Positions 24,009-37,200 of a stretch of DNA of 64,000 nt are shown in pieces. The notes under the pieces are model-generated. The model did no database searches. It was not told the origin of the DNA and saw only the letters and a list, made by a program, of their open reading frames with translations. Position 1 is the first letter of the stretch. Every line of letters begins with the position of its first letter. Source of the DNA: Rhabditoides inermis (Eukaryota; Nematoda; Chromadorea; Rhabditida; Rhabditidae); the NCBI GenBank assembly GCA_963966185.1, contig CAWZYM010000195.1:172501-236500 (forward strand), given 5' to 3'. The position numbers and the translations under genes are program-made.

Positions 24009-24466
24009 TCGACTGTAGACTGTACCCAGTGTGTCATAGATCACTGACATCTCCCGCGAAGACGACAAAGTCGGAAAAGTACAATATACTGGATGCGTGA
24101 TCCAGCCAATTCTCATCCTCGAGAAATGAATATTTTCGTAATGGCACTGAGAAATCATAGAAATTGATTAAGATACACAATTTATTCCGAAACAAAGGGG
24201 AACCGGAACACAAACAAAATCAAGGCATAAGCAGTAGCACACGGGAGTACGTACACATTGGGGGAATATAGGTGGGTGGGGGAGAGGGAGTATGTGGTGT
24301 ACCAGAGTACCAGTAATATGTACAAAAAGTGAACACCGATAAATATATAGATGCAAAGCTCAACCATTATTCTCAGATCGATTCATCATAGTAATCCTCA
24401 AACAACAGTGGCCTCAGCCCATACTACAGTACCCTTAGCTACCGTTATCCTGAGACTACCGTACAG

Positions 24467-25068
24467 CTAGACTTTGGCGTGGAAGTCTTGCATGAGTTGA
24501 TAGCAGGCGGGGGAGGAGCGGCGCGCGAGTTCGAGGGCAGTGTCGCCCGCGCCGGTCAGAGAACCCACGTCGATGCCTGAAAGAGGGAGGGTCCTTCTGT
24601 CTGTCTGCCTGTCTCTCTCTCTCTCCCGTTGTCTCTCTCTTTCCTCTTTCTTTCCTCCCTCTTCTCTATCTCTCTCTCCCTCCTCCTACCTGGCGCCTGC
24701 AGGAGATACCTCACCGAGTGGAACACCCTGTCCGGATCCTCTTGCGACGAGATCGCCACGTGCAGCGGCTGAAAATGAATGTTTTAAACACACTAATATT
24801 ACATTATAATTTAAGATGTGAAGACAGAGACGAGCCAACTCGCTCAACCGCTGGATAGGTATCGCTCCATTACATGCACTTATTCACCACTCCACTTCAA
24901 TAGCTCTTATTCTCTTCGCGTAGGAAACCATAACCATTATGATATTGTCGAGGAGTGCTCTTTCATATTCACTAATCACATCGCCTCACTGATCAATTCA
25001 AAAACAAGAAAATTCTCTCAAATAAAGAAAACAGACCACAGCCTCACGGTGAGATTCCCATTGCTTTC

Positions 25069-25117
<49 letters not shown>

Positions 25118-27599
25118 GGAAACCACGGTGTATCAAGGAGTGTGCAACAGGAGAAGAGGACACAGACAGACTCGGGACTAACGGTGAGGTTGCCGTTACT
25201 CTTCCGGTTGACTCGCACTCCGTGGGAGAGCAGCGCTCCGATCACGTCCGCGTTCGCCCAGTTGCACGCGCTGTGCAGCGCCGTCCACCCATCCGCCGTG
25301 CTGCAACGCAAACTCATGTTCCCCTTCTTCTATCCTGTCCCCAAAGTAGAAGAACCAAACAAAAGTGCAAAAACACCCGTGAACGTCGATCCTTTCACCC
25401 ACACGCTCACACCGTCTCGAAAAAAAAGTACAAACCCCAGAACCATAAAACCCCTCCCTCATACTCACACGGCAACCTGGAAAGTACGCCACGTACACCA
25501 CGTACATCACGTACACCATCGTCATGTGGTGTACGTGGTGTACCATCCAGGCTACCCACTCACACCGCCTCTGCGTCGGTACATGGCAAGAATAGAGCAG
25601 AACCCAGCCAAGTGGGAAAGAGAGTGAATGTGTTCTTTGTTCAACTAGCGTTCACCCTCTTGCCACCTCCACCCCTCCATCTCCTTCCCTCTCCTCTCCT
25701 CCCCCTCGCACCGGATCCGCATCGGTACATAGCGAGAATAGAGCAGAACCCGGAACCATGAAACCCCTTCTCAAAAAAGTGCGCCTTGTACACCACGTAC
25801 ACCACGTCATGTGATGTAGCCGACTCACACCGCCTCGGCGTCGGCTCCCCTGGCGAGCAGCTGCCGCACCGTGTCGGCGTGGTCGTTGTAGGCGGCGCGA
25901 TGTAGGGCAGTGTAGCCGTCCTTGTCGCACGCCTCAACCACATCATATTATTATTATTATTATTATTAAAAGTTTATGAAAGTCACAAATCACGCCGGTC
26001 CCGGTGAGTCACCAGGGACAATGTTCAATGTCCGACTTGGTGAATTTTTACAAGAGCTCAAGTTGGTGTTGATGGTTTGGCAGAGAAGTCACGATCAGAA
26101 GCTAACAAGAACAACGGATCGCACGCTTGCAAAAAAAGAGATGGTTCCGGATACGGAATGACAGGGCGCGTGTGAGATACACGTGATGAGACGCCTGAAT
26201 GAAGCGTGAAGGATTGTGTTTGATAACGATTGTGTTTACATAGTGAGACGCGCAGTCGTCGTAAAGATTTCGCACCAATGCACGAAAAGTACGCATCGGA
26301 CAGTGACGATAATATGTACAGTGATTCACTATGCCCCACTCAAGCGCGCAACCAAAGTCTTTCGTGATAAAAACTAACCAGCCACCTAACCTCACATTGC
26401 TGGTAAAAGCTGATAATGCATCAGATGTTATGATGACGTCATGATCCACTCACTCACCTTGATGATAGCCGGATCGGCGTCGATCATAGCGAGAACGTCG
26501 GCCGTCCTGCCCTCTTCTGCTGCGGTCAGGAACTGCTCCTGAAGAAGGGGGCGAGGTGAATCTCCCAGTTAGCACCGGGAGCCGAACGTGTTTCTAAGTA
26601 TTGTATACATTGATTGCCTATACGTATAGTACCAATCAAACATGGGAAAATTTACGACACAAGCACCCACGCCGTTGTTCATGGTCAATGTCCTTGTACT
26701 ACATACTGCCTACTGCCCATGAACACAACCACATAAAACAAAATAAAATAAAAAAATCATTCATAAATGTGATGACACCATTTTTAATGTAATAATTATT
26801 AATGTAAATTGTAATAACACCACCCACGCCCTTGTCGTCCATGTTCTTCTCGTCGACACCCGTGCTATCCTCCTCCCACGCCGACACGAACATCTCCGGA
26901 TTGGAGCGCTTCGAGTCCCGAATAGCAGACATCATCTCATCCTGCGAGACTATGTAAACTAGAAGATAAACAAAAGACAAACGATTGTTATTGTAATGTA
27001 GAAAATACATCATCTCATATTGTACAGTTGTACAACTTGTACAACCTAGTACAGTAACTATGGGGTAAACAAACAAACAACGACAGACTCACGGTGAGTC
27101 CGAGGCTGGGCATGGGCTCAAGTCCGTCGCGCGCCTCCGCATCGTCCAACTCGTCGAAGGTCGGGATGGAGGAGGCGTCGGCTGACTGAAACATTATGAC
27201 GTCATCATGACGTCATGATCAAGGGACCACCACTGCAAGACAACCGAACACACACGATACTCATCGCTCTTCTCATATTCCCCCATTCCCCGCTGGAGTT
27301 CAGCCTCACACGAGCGTCTCGGTGATTCAATGTTCAATGATGCATATTATACATGCATACATTAACCATAATGTGATACGAGCCGCTAAAATGTATCGGA
27401 ATCAGGGTGCTAAACGAAAAAAAAAAACGCGACTGACATCGGTGGAGTTGCGGGTGAGTGAGTCGCCGTCGAGAGGCGCCGTGTTCTCGGCAGTCGACAG
27501 GAAGCGACGTATGCGCTCGTCCGGGCACTCCGCAGCCACTGCGCCCACGCTCGCCCCGGTGAGCGCGTCCGGCGACGGCGCTGCGTCAGAAGCGTCCAT
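24467..27599 (-). CDS. ANKRD49: Ankyrin-repeat protein, ANKRD49 homologue
   Basis: Eight exons with matching phases give 286 aa: 27438-27599, 27093-27185, 26828-26941, 26458-26538, 25829-25932, 25183-25300, 24690-24768, 24467-24576. The acidic N-terminal half (FDELDDAEARDGLEPMP; NPEMFVSAWEED) is followed by ankyrin repeats: LTAAEEGRTADVLAMIDADP, DGYTALHRAAYNDHADTVRQ, DGWTALHSACNWANADVIGA and TPLHVAISSQEDPDR, ending ALELARRSS...FHAKV. The order and the DGYTALHRAAY / DGWTALHSAC signatures match ANKRD49, a small vertebrate ankyrin protein (about 239 aa) with roles reported in transcription and spermatogenesis; the worm function is unknown. The ATG sits directly after a CCCAG acceptor, as for trans-splicing. 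The acceptor of the 25,829-25,932 exon (GTTGAG) is weak. Introns hold a (CT)n tract (about 25,072-25,112) and partial exon duplications. Same strand as, and upstream of, the palmitoyltransferase, so an operon is possible but the spacer is long. Confidence 0.9.
25330..25828. repeat. Tandem partial duplications in an ANKRD49 intron
   Basis: Three related units share ACTCACACCGCCTC(T/G)GCGTCGG-like, GGTACATAGCGAGAATAGAG-like and AACCATGAAACCCC-like strings. Each resembles the 3' end and donor of the neighbouring exon (25,829-25,932) plus intron. Short GTACACCACGTACA palindromic runs lie between them (about 25,490-25,550 and 25,785-25,815). No unit keeps an acceptor or a long frame, so none looks like an active exon. 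Confidence 0.5.
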
Positions 27600-27844
27600 C
27601 TGGGATGGGAGACTTGTTGTAAATTGTGTGATATATAAATGAACAATAATTAACAAAAAAAACAAAATAAATCCAACCAGCTGGACAGTGGAAAATCGAT
27701 AGTGTATGGAATTGTGCAAAATCGTGCAAAGTACTTTTACTACTGCTGCACAAATGTTGACGAATCATCACCTAATTTTTCGAGTCAGCTGTTTTGTTTA
27801 TTTTGTATGCTTATTTTGTTTTGACATTAAAATGATTGTAGAAC
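27600..27844. promoter_or_regulatory. Bidirectional intergenic region, ANKRD49 / PDRG1
   Basis: This 245-bp spacer separates the divergent start codons of the ankyrin gene (-) and the prefoldin-like gene (+). Both ATGs are preceded by splice-acceptor-like sequence (CCCAG on -, TTGTAG then AAC on +), consistent with trans-splicing on both sides. The AT-rich middle presumably contains a shared promoter; no specific factor site is claimed. Confidence 0.5.
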
Positions 27845-28787
27845 ATGTCTCTGGACGAGATTCTGGCGCTATCTCCCAACGAGGACAAACACGAGGTGAT
27901 GCAGTCGCTCGCTGAACTGCAGGTATTTCTTTAATGATTATAATATATAATATATATGGTCTAGTGTTTGTGTTACAATAAATGTTTAGGGCCTGGCGTC
28001 TCGCGTCTCTGATCAGCGTCGTCTTCTCGTTGCCCTGGATGAGCGCCGTCAGAAGCTACGCGAGGCGGAGCGACAGCTCAACACCTGCAAGGCGCAGGTG
28101 ATTCAAAAGACTATAGTCGGATTAGAACCTATATGCCATCCGTGACATTTCACACGTTGTGCAGTTTTGTGCAACACAACATGTTTTCATCAAATGTCCA
28201 AAACGCTTGCATGAGTAGGAATCGAACCCGTGGACAGGCTGCAGCAATTGTGCGCTGGCGGCGCACACTACCACTGCGCCATAGAGGGAGTGGTTAAGAT
28301 ATCGAAGAGAGAGCCCATCTAGCTCCACTGTCCTCTTCAGTGTCCAATGATGAGAGATAACGGGCGAACACATTCGAAATTCAATGACCCCTCAGTATGA
28401 GCCCCAACGGCGTAGTGGTAGAGCGCGCCGCCAGCGCGCGATCTTTGCGAGCTGCCATGGGTCCGATTCCCTCTCACAAAGCGTTTCGGATAAGAAGACA
28501 TACACGTTGTGTTGCACGAAACTGCATGTGAAATGTCACGGATGGCATATAGGATCCACCCGACTATATTGGGCGCTGAATAGAGTTAGACAGAAAAGGT
28601 AGGGTGGATAGGTTTGCACAAAAAACGTATTAGAACTTTATAAGTCGTAGTTATTTGTTGAGGGCGCGAAGACGTGGGTGTGCGTGGGTCCGACGGCGTT
28701 CATCGAGTTCACGACGAGCACGGCGGCCGGGTTCCTGAGAGACGACATGCACACCATACAGGGAACCATCAAGGTACTGCTCCCATG

Positions 28788-28841
<54 letters not shown>

Positions 28842-29232
28842 TTCTCTCTCCGGCGGCTGGGCGTAGTAGAAGGCTAGAAGAGAATCGTGCATAGTAGTAA
28901 CTGCGAGAAGCGCCTTTGATATTAGCTGCGGTGTGCGTAGCAGTTCCTACTTTGACTGTGTGGCCCTGATCAACTCACATTTTCCTACCATAGATATCAT
29001 TTTTAGTTTATTTTCGAAGCGAGCCCTTGTGTTCTCATTAGAAAAAAAACATGACCATATCACGCACAACACGAAAATCGTCATCAAATTTCGATGTTTT
29101 AAAAACATTCAGGAGACGAACGAGGAGTTGAAGCGGACGGTGGACGAGTTGATGAGGAAGGAGGGCGGGGCGGGTCTAGCGAGTAAGGGCTTCGACCTGC
29201 CCAACATTGCCGAGCAGGCGCGAGACCACTGA
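27845..29232 (+). CDS. PDRG1: Prefoldin-like protein, PDRG1 homologue
   Basis: Four exons (27845-27922, 27990-28097, 28663-28773, 29113-29232) give 138 aa, close to the 133 aa of human PDRG1. The first helix has SRVSDQRRLLVALDERRQK (compare the DKRQIVDLDTKR-like stretch of the family). A central beta part is WVCVGPTAFIEF, followed by a second helix (NEELKRTVDELMRKEG) and a C-terminal KGFDLPN motif. This is the helix-hairpin-helix layout of beta-class prefoldins. PDRG1 is a subunit of the R2TP/prefoldin-like complex that helps assemble RNA polymerases and PIKK kinases, so a cytosolic chaperone role is inferred. The acceptor of exon 3 could be GTTGAG (28,662) or nine bases later; both keep the frame. 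Intron 2 carries a 457-bp palindromic MITE and intron 3 a (CT)n/(GT)n tract. AATAAA-like CATAAA lies at about 29,376. Confidence 0.88.
28112..28568. mobile_element. 457-bp palindromic MITE with divergent tRNA-like arms
   Basis: Left end TATAGTCGG...CTATATGCCATCCGTGAC, right end the inverted complement (GTCACGGATGGCATATAG ... CGACTATA). Two tRNA-like segments point outward: - strand at about 28,214-28,289 (A box TGGCGCAGTGG, B box GGGTTCGATTCC) and + strand at about 28,400-28,477 (A-box-like GGCGTAGTGG, B-box-like GGGTCCGATTCC). TA at both boundaries suggests a Tc1/mariner-type target. It is the compact relative of 11,946-13,652 and sits in intron 2 of the PDRG1 homologue. Confidence 0.75.
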
Positions 29233-31217
29233 CCGCGTCTGTCGCCCTTGTTTCTATAACCTCTGCAATCAATCATTATGTCCGAGCATGACAACAAAAT
29301 AATTTTCTTTTCCTCCACGATGTCTGTACACTTGTTAGCTACGCCGGTTGTTTGTTTCGACGTTGTTATATTGCGCATAAAGTTTTTTTAGGTTTAGGAT
29401 GATACTACAATGGGTGGGGGGGGGGGTAGAAATTGTCAACACTCACGTCCACGTCGTGCCACCCGGGAGTCTGTCTGCCTGTGCACACGGATTGCTAAGT
29501 TCAAGTGTTGACTACTTTCGAGTCAAGGAATTGTTACCTTTTGGCAATACGACAGGCATTATGCCCAACATACCGACTATGCGATCATCCACATTTCACC
29601 GTTCGCAATCAGTTCTAGCTGACTGGCCATGGGTCTAGCTGTTTTCTTTTGCGCAGTTTAGCTGCAATCTAGGGTTCAGTTGTACATTTCTTTTTGTAAA
29701 CGTTCTAGCTTTGTAAAGTGGTGTATTTCAGATCTCGCTGTTTAGGCGGTCGTATTTCAGATCTCGCTGTTTAGGCGGTCAAGAACTCGCCGCATGAGCC
29801 GAGAAGACCGGAGAAGACCGCAGCACAGCGCTGTGTCACACCGATCGATATCGTGGCAGAGGTCGGATTTGCCCACCTTGAGAACTCCCCGAAGGCATGA
29901 TCGACCGAGGACAGCAACTAGCACAAGCCAGAGATGTGCATAACTGGTCGACTGCCATCAGAATCTCGAGATGAAGAGATCTTCTGGGGAGGATCTCGCC
30001 TAGCGGTCTGTTTGTTTGTTTTACACTTTGATAGATCATGGTAATCAGCATGTCCATTCTGGCATGAACAAATAGTTGTCTATTACGCAATTTTGTGAGA
30101 ATGTGTAACCACTTGTTTATTCAGGTACTCTGTTGTCTGAGAAGCGTGGGGAAGTTCGACGCAAGATGGTCAACGTACGTTTCGCGGATATACGTTTCTG
30201 AACCAATACGTTTCACGTGCGTACGTTTCTTCTGGATACGTTTCCGATTCGTTTCGCGGTTACGTTTCACGAAATAACAATGTTTTCGTCTTTGGATCAA
30301 AACTTGACATATTGGAATGCAAACAGACAAGAAAAAAAACGATTCAAAGATGTTAATATATAGGCGTTCACGAAAATAGGCGTTCAAATGTGTGTTTCGG
30401 CGGGAAGTCGCAAAGAAGTCAGTTCTCGGGAAGGGTAGCGGTCTTTGCGCGTGATGACCCAATGAGCTGTGTTGCCGCCTTGAATCGGCAATGCGCCCCC
30501 TAGCCCCGCCCTTTCTAATCCGCCCATGCTCTTGAGTTCCCCTCCTTGGTGCAACCAAGGATGGCGGTTCTCTCCGTACTTTGCTAATGCCACTATCTCT
30601 ATGCAAATACACTATCTGAAATATATTGTGTTGCATTGTTGTTGAAGATGATAGTTGATAATGTCTCGGTTGTTATTGTTGTGTTTGTCGGCTCGGTAGC
30701 CGACTGGTGTCGCCCGCTTGAGGTCACGTACCTAATGGGGCTCCTCTCCTCACTTCTGTACTATGGCGCATAACCCACTGAACCACCCGCCTAGTAATAG
30801 AGGACACTGGCTATGAAGAGTTATAAATGCCATCGTGTCACAAGCTGTGTGGCGCAGTGGAAAATACTATGGGCTATCACTCTCGCAGCCACGGGTTCGA
30901 TTCCTGTTTGCAACTTTGCCTGAAACATACATGCACCTCGGCGCGTGGTGATGTCGTGCCAATTTGAGTGTTACATCACCACACGTTCCTGATATACGCC
31001 TCTGTTCCTTTAATGTAGGTAGCGGAAATAGGTAATGACCCTGTACTACGCATGTACATAACTATCGATAAGATGATAAGTGAAACAGGAATTGGCACAC
31101 AAACACAAGACTAGCGGTGAGAAGACCAGCATTTCTAAACCGCAGATACTTGGATAAAACGAATCAAACGATCGCATTAATCGACATCTTTATTACTGAG
31201 TCACCTATGACCTATGC
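29233..31217. other. Intergenic region with a tRNA-like segment
   Basis: No protein gene is supported between the PDRG1 stop and the end of gene B. At about 30,843-30,912 (+) TGTGGCGCAGTGG and GGGTTCGATTCC form a tRNA-spaced A/B-box pair without a good acceptor stem. At 29,725-29,780 TATTTCAGATCTCGCTG plus TTTAGGCGGTC is a direct repeat of ~32 bp. At 30,170-30,280 ACGTTTC recurs seven or eight times as a degenerate short repeat. Longer frames across 30.1-30.6 kb look fortuitous. Confidence 0.5.
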
Positions 31218-34200
31218 TCATTTCAGTGGGCCGGGTATTCTTTTGAAATAATGTTTTGCCACCACTCCATAAATAGACGTCGAATGTTGTACGAGAAATT
31301 CTTTCTCGAAACTGAAAAAAAGTATTTTTATAGATATCCAAACAACTAAAACTAGTAAAACTCACTAGTAAACGTGTTTAGAGTAGTGTGTCTTTATCAC
31401 TTTTCCATTTTCCGTGATTAGATGTTCTTCATATAATTTTCCTCCCACAATTGTGAATCTAACGAGATCTGTGGAGTGCGGTGTTGGCATTTGTTTTCCA
31501 ATCTCCACATCGTCGAATGTGAATTGATCGAAATCGTCCTTCTTGATTCCGTATCCCACGTATTTGAATTTTCGAGGATCAGAGGAGGACTGCAGAAAAA
31601 AAACTTCGTATTTAAAGGGCGTTTCCCCTGTGACGTAGTATCCGAAAAATTCGCTCGGAAGCGTAGTTGCACAGTTATGACCGCAGTCTAAAATCACGAC
31701 GATTCAAGGTTCGAAACAACTTCACTCACACTCGCCGCATATCGCTGTCACATTTTCCAGTTCTTTTCCATCAATTGACCATTTATTGTTTTTCCCACAA
31801 ACCATATTATTGGTGGAAGAGATGATAGAAGGTTTCGATTCAACAGAGTATTGCAAATTTAATTCACAGATATATCTTAATACTTTGCACGTAAACTCGT
31901 AGGGAGCCAGTCGATAATTGTGAATTCGTTAACATTTTGACGTTTTTGATTTTTTTTTCTCGATTTTTTGGTTAAAAAAATGCTTGCGGTAGAATTTTCA
32001 AAAAGCGATCTTAAAGGAACAGAGGCGTTTAGAAAAACCGTTTGGTAATGAAATTTTCAAATTTCGCGCGTGTTACCGCGACAGAGAAGGGTCGTTTTAC
32101 TCGCAAAATGAACATGGGCAGACATGGCAGATTCGAACCCGCGACCTCGAGATTACTAGACGGCGCGCTAACCAACTGCGCCATGCTGGCAGTCGAGCCT
32201 AGAGATAGAGAGAGCGATGATAACACCGGCAGAAATCTATCACAATGCAGACAACAAGTAATTGTATGCTTCATCACGCAATTTGCAAAAAAAAACCGAA
32301 CACTCCCAAATACTCTTTCTAATCAAGTTGTGTTCCACATTGTGGTATGTTTCACAAATAATACCACAGTATGGGCCTGAAAGCACCTTTATGGCATGAC
32401 AAAATAAATGTATACAATAACAAACATATCTACAACACATATTATATGAACAACTGAATTAACAAAACAAAAACATCTTCCACTACTTCTGTTCCTCCTT
32501 CTCCTTCGTCTCCATTCCGATACGGCGGGAAGTGGGGAGGCGACGACCTCCTCGTTTGTTGATGTCTGAACAAAACATTGAAAACTGTGAAAATGGGAAT
32601 CGTTATAATTTGTTTTCGTTATTGATGTTAATACACAATATACAAATCAAAATACTCACTTGACTTGAAGTCAAGACAGTCGAAGACGGCGGCCCCTTCA
32701 ACAACGGTACGCACCCGCGAAGACCTGAAAAAATTCACACTATATATAGTGGGTCCCCCGTTTTGGCGGTAGGCAAGTTGCGAATCGTCATTCTTTTGTT
32801 ATGCACATGCGAATACTAGATGCGTCCGAAGGTTGCTATCTAGTTTATTGCGCGCTATCTGAACCGATGGACCGGTGTCATTTCCGAGAAAAAATTATGG
32901 AAATGGAATGCAAAATTACTCCTTAGCTAAAGTTGTCTACAAACGGCCAGGAAGCTCCTCCCACTTTGACACCTTTCGTGCGCTATCCGCACCGCTCGCG
33001 CGCTAATCAATTTACTGGCCCCTGTTTGGTGTTTGCCATTCGCACGCATTCGGCAGTCGATCGGCAATGAGAGCGGTCTCTGTTCGCGCTCTCTTAACTG
33101 ACCGCGTGGCGCAGTGGCAAGAGAGACGCGTGCCGTTCTCGCGGCCCGGGTTCGATCTCCTTTGCAACTTTTAGTGAAACACAGATAGTGTGTAGTTGAA
33201 TGATTCAAAACAATGAAGATTATGTTTCAAAATAAGCATCCCTGGAGAATCGGAGAGGACTTTACCGACTTCTAGATTTGATATCAAATTGCGCTGAACT
33301 ACATTTGGAAATAACTTCGTTCAAAGTTTATGAAATCATACCAAATTTTCATGAGAGGTGTATCGATACCATAGCTACAACTCTATGATCGCCATTTTCC
33401 GAATTAGGTTCTCATAATTTAGAGCTATCGATCGATATCAAACTTGTGCGTAATAGAGACACTTCTGAGGATGAAATAACGTTAAAAACTGAAACATTGT
33501 TACCTACAATCTAGGAGTTTCCCCACCGAGCATACACTTATCACAAAATACATATTCATTGGACATATTCATTGGCACTAGTAGAATGAGGTGCATTTAC
33601 ATAATTTTCTCATCGTTCTGCGTCATTTTTGTTGGCCAAAGATAATTCGCATACCGCGAAAACGGGGGACCCACTATAGCGCATCTTCATCTACAATATT
33701 TTAAAACAATACATTTGAAATAAAACTGACCGTATTGCTGAGGTGGATGGAGTAGACGAGGAAGAGCTCGACGCGGGCGGCCATCGCCCGCCGGCGGGGA
33801 ACGGCGGAGAACGCCATAGACGGTGACTACCTCAAGTTAAAAAGCTATCAAAAAGCTATCAGACGTCAAACATGCATGAATAAACGAAATCTTTGAATAC
33901 AAAAACACATACATGAATGATTTCGGATTAATAATGAAGATGTTGATGTTTCGAAACAGACAGACACAGTCAAAGACAATCTTACAGCGATTACTAGCTA
34001 GCCAGTACTCATACTACATACAAGTAATAATGAAGTGTTCACGAACGTAATCATAATATAAAAAACAACGAAATGGTAAACACAATAAAAGAAAACAGCT
34101 GATTTCGAATAAGGCACACAGTCACATGCCGCTGTTTTTGCGCCACTTTTGATACGACCGCGCCCCACCTATCAGCTTTTAACAAGAGTGCGCTCCAGTG

Positions 34201-37200
34201 CTAAATGGAACGAATTTGAAATTTCCGTTACCAAACATGCTTTGGTAAGGGCCTTGGTAACGCGGTAACACGCTTGTATCGTTCTTTTTTTGTTAGTCTT
34301 GCATTTCCATGGGTCCAGAATAGTACTGGGAGTCAAATAATGCGCCACTGTACCTTTAAGGTAGTGTAAGTTTTCTCAAAATACGCTCTGCGTTTTCGCG
34401 CCAGGTGCGCGCTTTCAATGTGGCAATGCGACAGAGAGGGCGCCCCAATCAACAGGATGTCATAGTATGGATAAATCGATATATCGGTTTTACCTTAACG
34501 AGTGTAACAAAGTCAAAAACTGAGAGTCATTATGCCTTTGAAGGCACAGTGGCGACCTAGTTCTGCCACAACCTGCCATTACTTATTCACACGAGAGCAA
34601 AACTTTTAAGCTTTTGGCGTGGACGGTTGAACACGCAAACATTTGTGCAACGAAAGTTAAGGTCTCCCATTTTGAAATCGGTTCACTTTACGGAGAGGTC
34701 GAAGGAGGACTAGGACGGACCGCTAGTCTTCGCAACTGACTAAAATTCCAAAAAAAAAAAACCCTATTTTTTCGAACGATGTTTAAAAACTCTTAATTCC
34801 TTGTTAGCCTGTTGAGTTCAGATAATGAAGGTAATGTTGATCTCAACAAGTAACTGCAACAAACGAAAAAATCGGGTTTGTTTTGAAATTTTAGTCAGCT
34901 GCGTGCGAATAGTTGAAATGATACTCACTCAGAACATCCGTTCATCTCGTTTTCAATGAGTATAGGAGTCAAACAACTATATCCCTCATGGCACGTCCCC
35001 TGGGTAAAAACACATGTTCTACATTCTGAAATCAACATGGCATTGGAAAAGTCTACAGTCCTCACCTTGCGCGCAGCTAACCGAAATCTCACTCATTTCT
35101 TTATCGTTCACTTTCAACTTTTCATTTGTACCGCATTGCACTTTATTATTCGCCACATGGACAAATATTTCTTCCCTTTTGCGAATTTCTACATAGTACA
35201 TTTGACCACTCGCACATGACCATCTAAATAGCAATACTTACTTTGCATTCGCATATTTGTTTCATACGTACTCGTTGCATTTTCCCCTGTTTTCCATGAT
35301 GAGTGTGGATTTATCATTGCACTTGAATCCTCGTGCACAAACAGTTGAATACGTAGGATTCTTGCATAAATTGCACTCTTTAAAAACCAACGAATAAATA
35401 AATGTTAAAAGTATATGAATAACCTGTTCCACAAAATAGCTTGTCTACAGCTAACATTTTCCTATCAGCAGTCCAGTTTTTGTCACTATCACACTGTATA
35501 ATGTTGAAAGAAGTGACAGAAATACTTCCGGACGTATCAACCCAGGACAACGTTTTCGACGGACAACTCACTCTAAAAACAAATCATTTTGAGTTTTAAA
35601 GCACATAGTTTCTTTTACGTGAGGCATTGCTTCTTTTCGTTTTTCACGATGTTTTCGCATTCATATCCATCAGCACACAGCTCGGTAAGTAGACACTCGT
35701 TACATTCTAATTCGTATTAAAACACAAACGTTATTTTGCAGAAAAGTAAGTGCTCACTTTGTCCGCACATAACTTCGATATTTTTCTCTTTTTCTTCGTT
35801 AATCACCCAATTGTCGTCTTTTTCGCATGTGATTTTTCCAGAAACAGTTTCAGTCCACATTCCAGAATTGTTGTGATACAAAAATCCTCTAGAACAACTG
35901 ATCCTGAAATCGGTCATAATGAGAATCTGAAACATCTGTAAGTAATGTGCAAAACATACTCTTTGCACTGTCCTGTTTGCACAACTGTTTTTAATTCGCT
36001 TGTATTTTCACATTTCATTCCATCGGGACACGTAGTTTGATAAATAGGTTTTTTACATGTATTGCATTCTGAAAAAAAACAATGAAACTTCGTGAATATT
36101 TACAGTATCACGTTTTTCAGAGGACACAATAAAGTTTGCTCACTTTTTCCGCACAACACTTCGATATTTTTCTCACTTTCTTTATCGATCACCCACTTGT
36201 CGTCCTTTTCGCATGTGATTTTCCCAGAAAAAACTTCGGCCCACGTTCCAGCATTGTTATGATACAAGAATCCATTAGAACAACTGATCCTAAAATTTGG
36301 TTTAGTAACAAACTAATACAGCAGTTATATACAATACATACTCTTTGCACTGTCCTGTTTTCACAATTGTTTTCAATTCGGTTTCATTCAAGCATTCCAT
36401 ACCAGCGGGACACGCGGTTAGATAAATAGGGTCTTTGCAAGTGTTGCATTCTGAAAAAAAATCGTGAATATTTACAATAATACGTTTTTCACAAAACACA
36501 ATAAAATTTGCTCACTTTTTCCGCACAACACTTCGATATTTTTCTCTCTTCCTTCATTAATCACCCAATTGTCGTCCTTTTCGCACGTGATTTTCCCAGA
36601 AATAACTTCGGTCCACGTTCCAGCATTGTTATGATACAAAAATCCATTAGAACAACTGATCCTAAAATTTGGTTTAGTAACAATCTAATACAGCAGTAAT
36701 AAACAATATACAATACATACTCTTTGCACTGTCCTGTTTTCACAATTGTTTTCAATTCGGTTTCATTCGAGCATTCCATACCAGCGGGACACGCGGTTAG
36801 ATAAAGAGGGTCTTTACAAGTGTTGCATTCTAAATAAAACAAGTCATACGAAAAACTGTTTTTACAAGTTTACGTTTTCCACAGAAGACAGAAATTGCGA
36901 CGCTTGGCTGAGTTTTGAACGAATCGATATTCCATGTTTGGTCGAAACCACAAGTGACTTTATTGATCCGAGACAGAGACCATTGGTTGTCCACATTTAC
37001 ATAGAACAAATCTTCACTCTCACATATCCATCTGAAATGTGATAACAATCAACATTGATTCAAATATGTATACTCTGTGCAAGTTCCTTCTTCTTCCTTT
37101 TTAATCAATGAAGCTTCAGGATTACAATAAAAACCAGAAATACATTCGTATTTGGGTGTTTTGCAGTTTCCACAATCTAAATTTCCCGTATTTTAAAATG

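Noticed and set aside
30121..30636. 171-aa minus-strand frame
   Set aside because: Composition, lack of splice context and overlap with a degenerate ACGTTTC repeat suggest a chance frame.
32118..32192. Intact tRNA gene
   Set aside because: A and B boxes and the D and T arms are good, but anticodon and acceptor stems do not pair; kept as tRNA-like repeat. The other tRNA-like segments were rejected as genes for the same reason.
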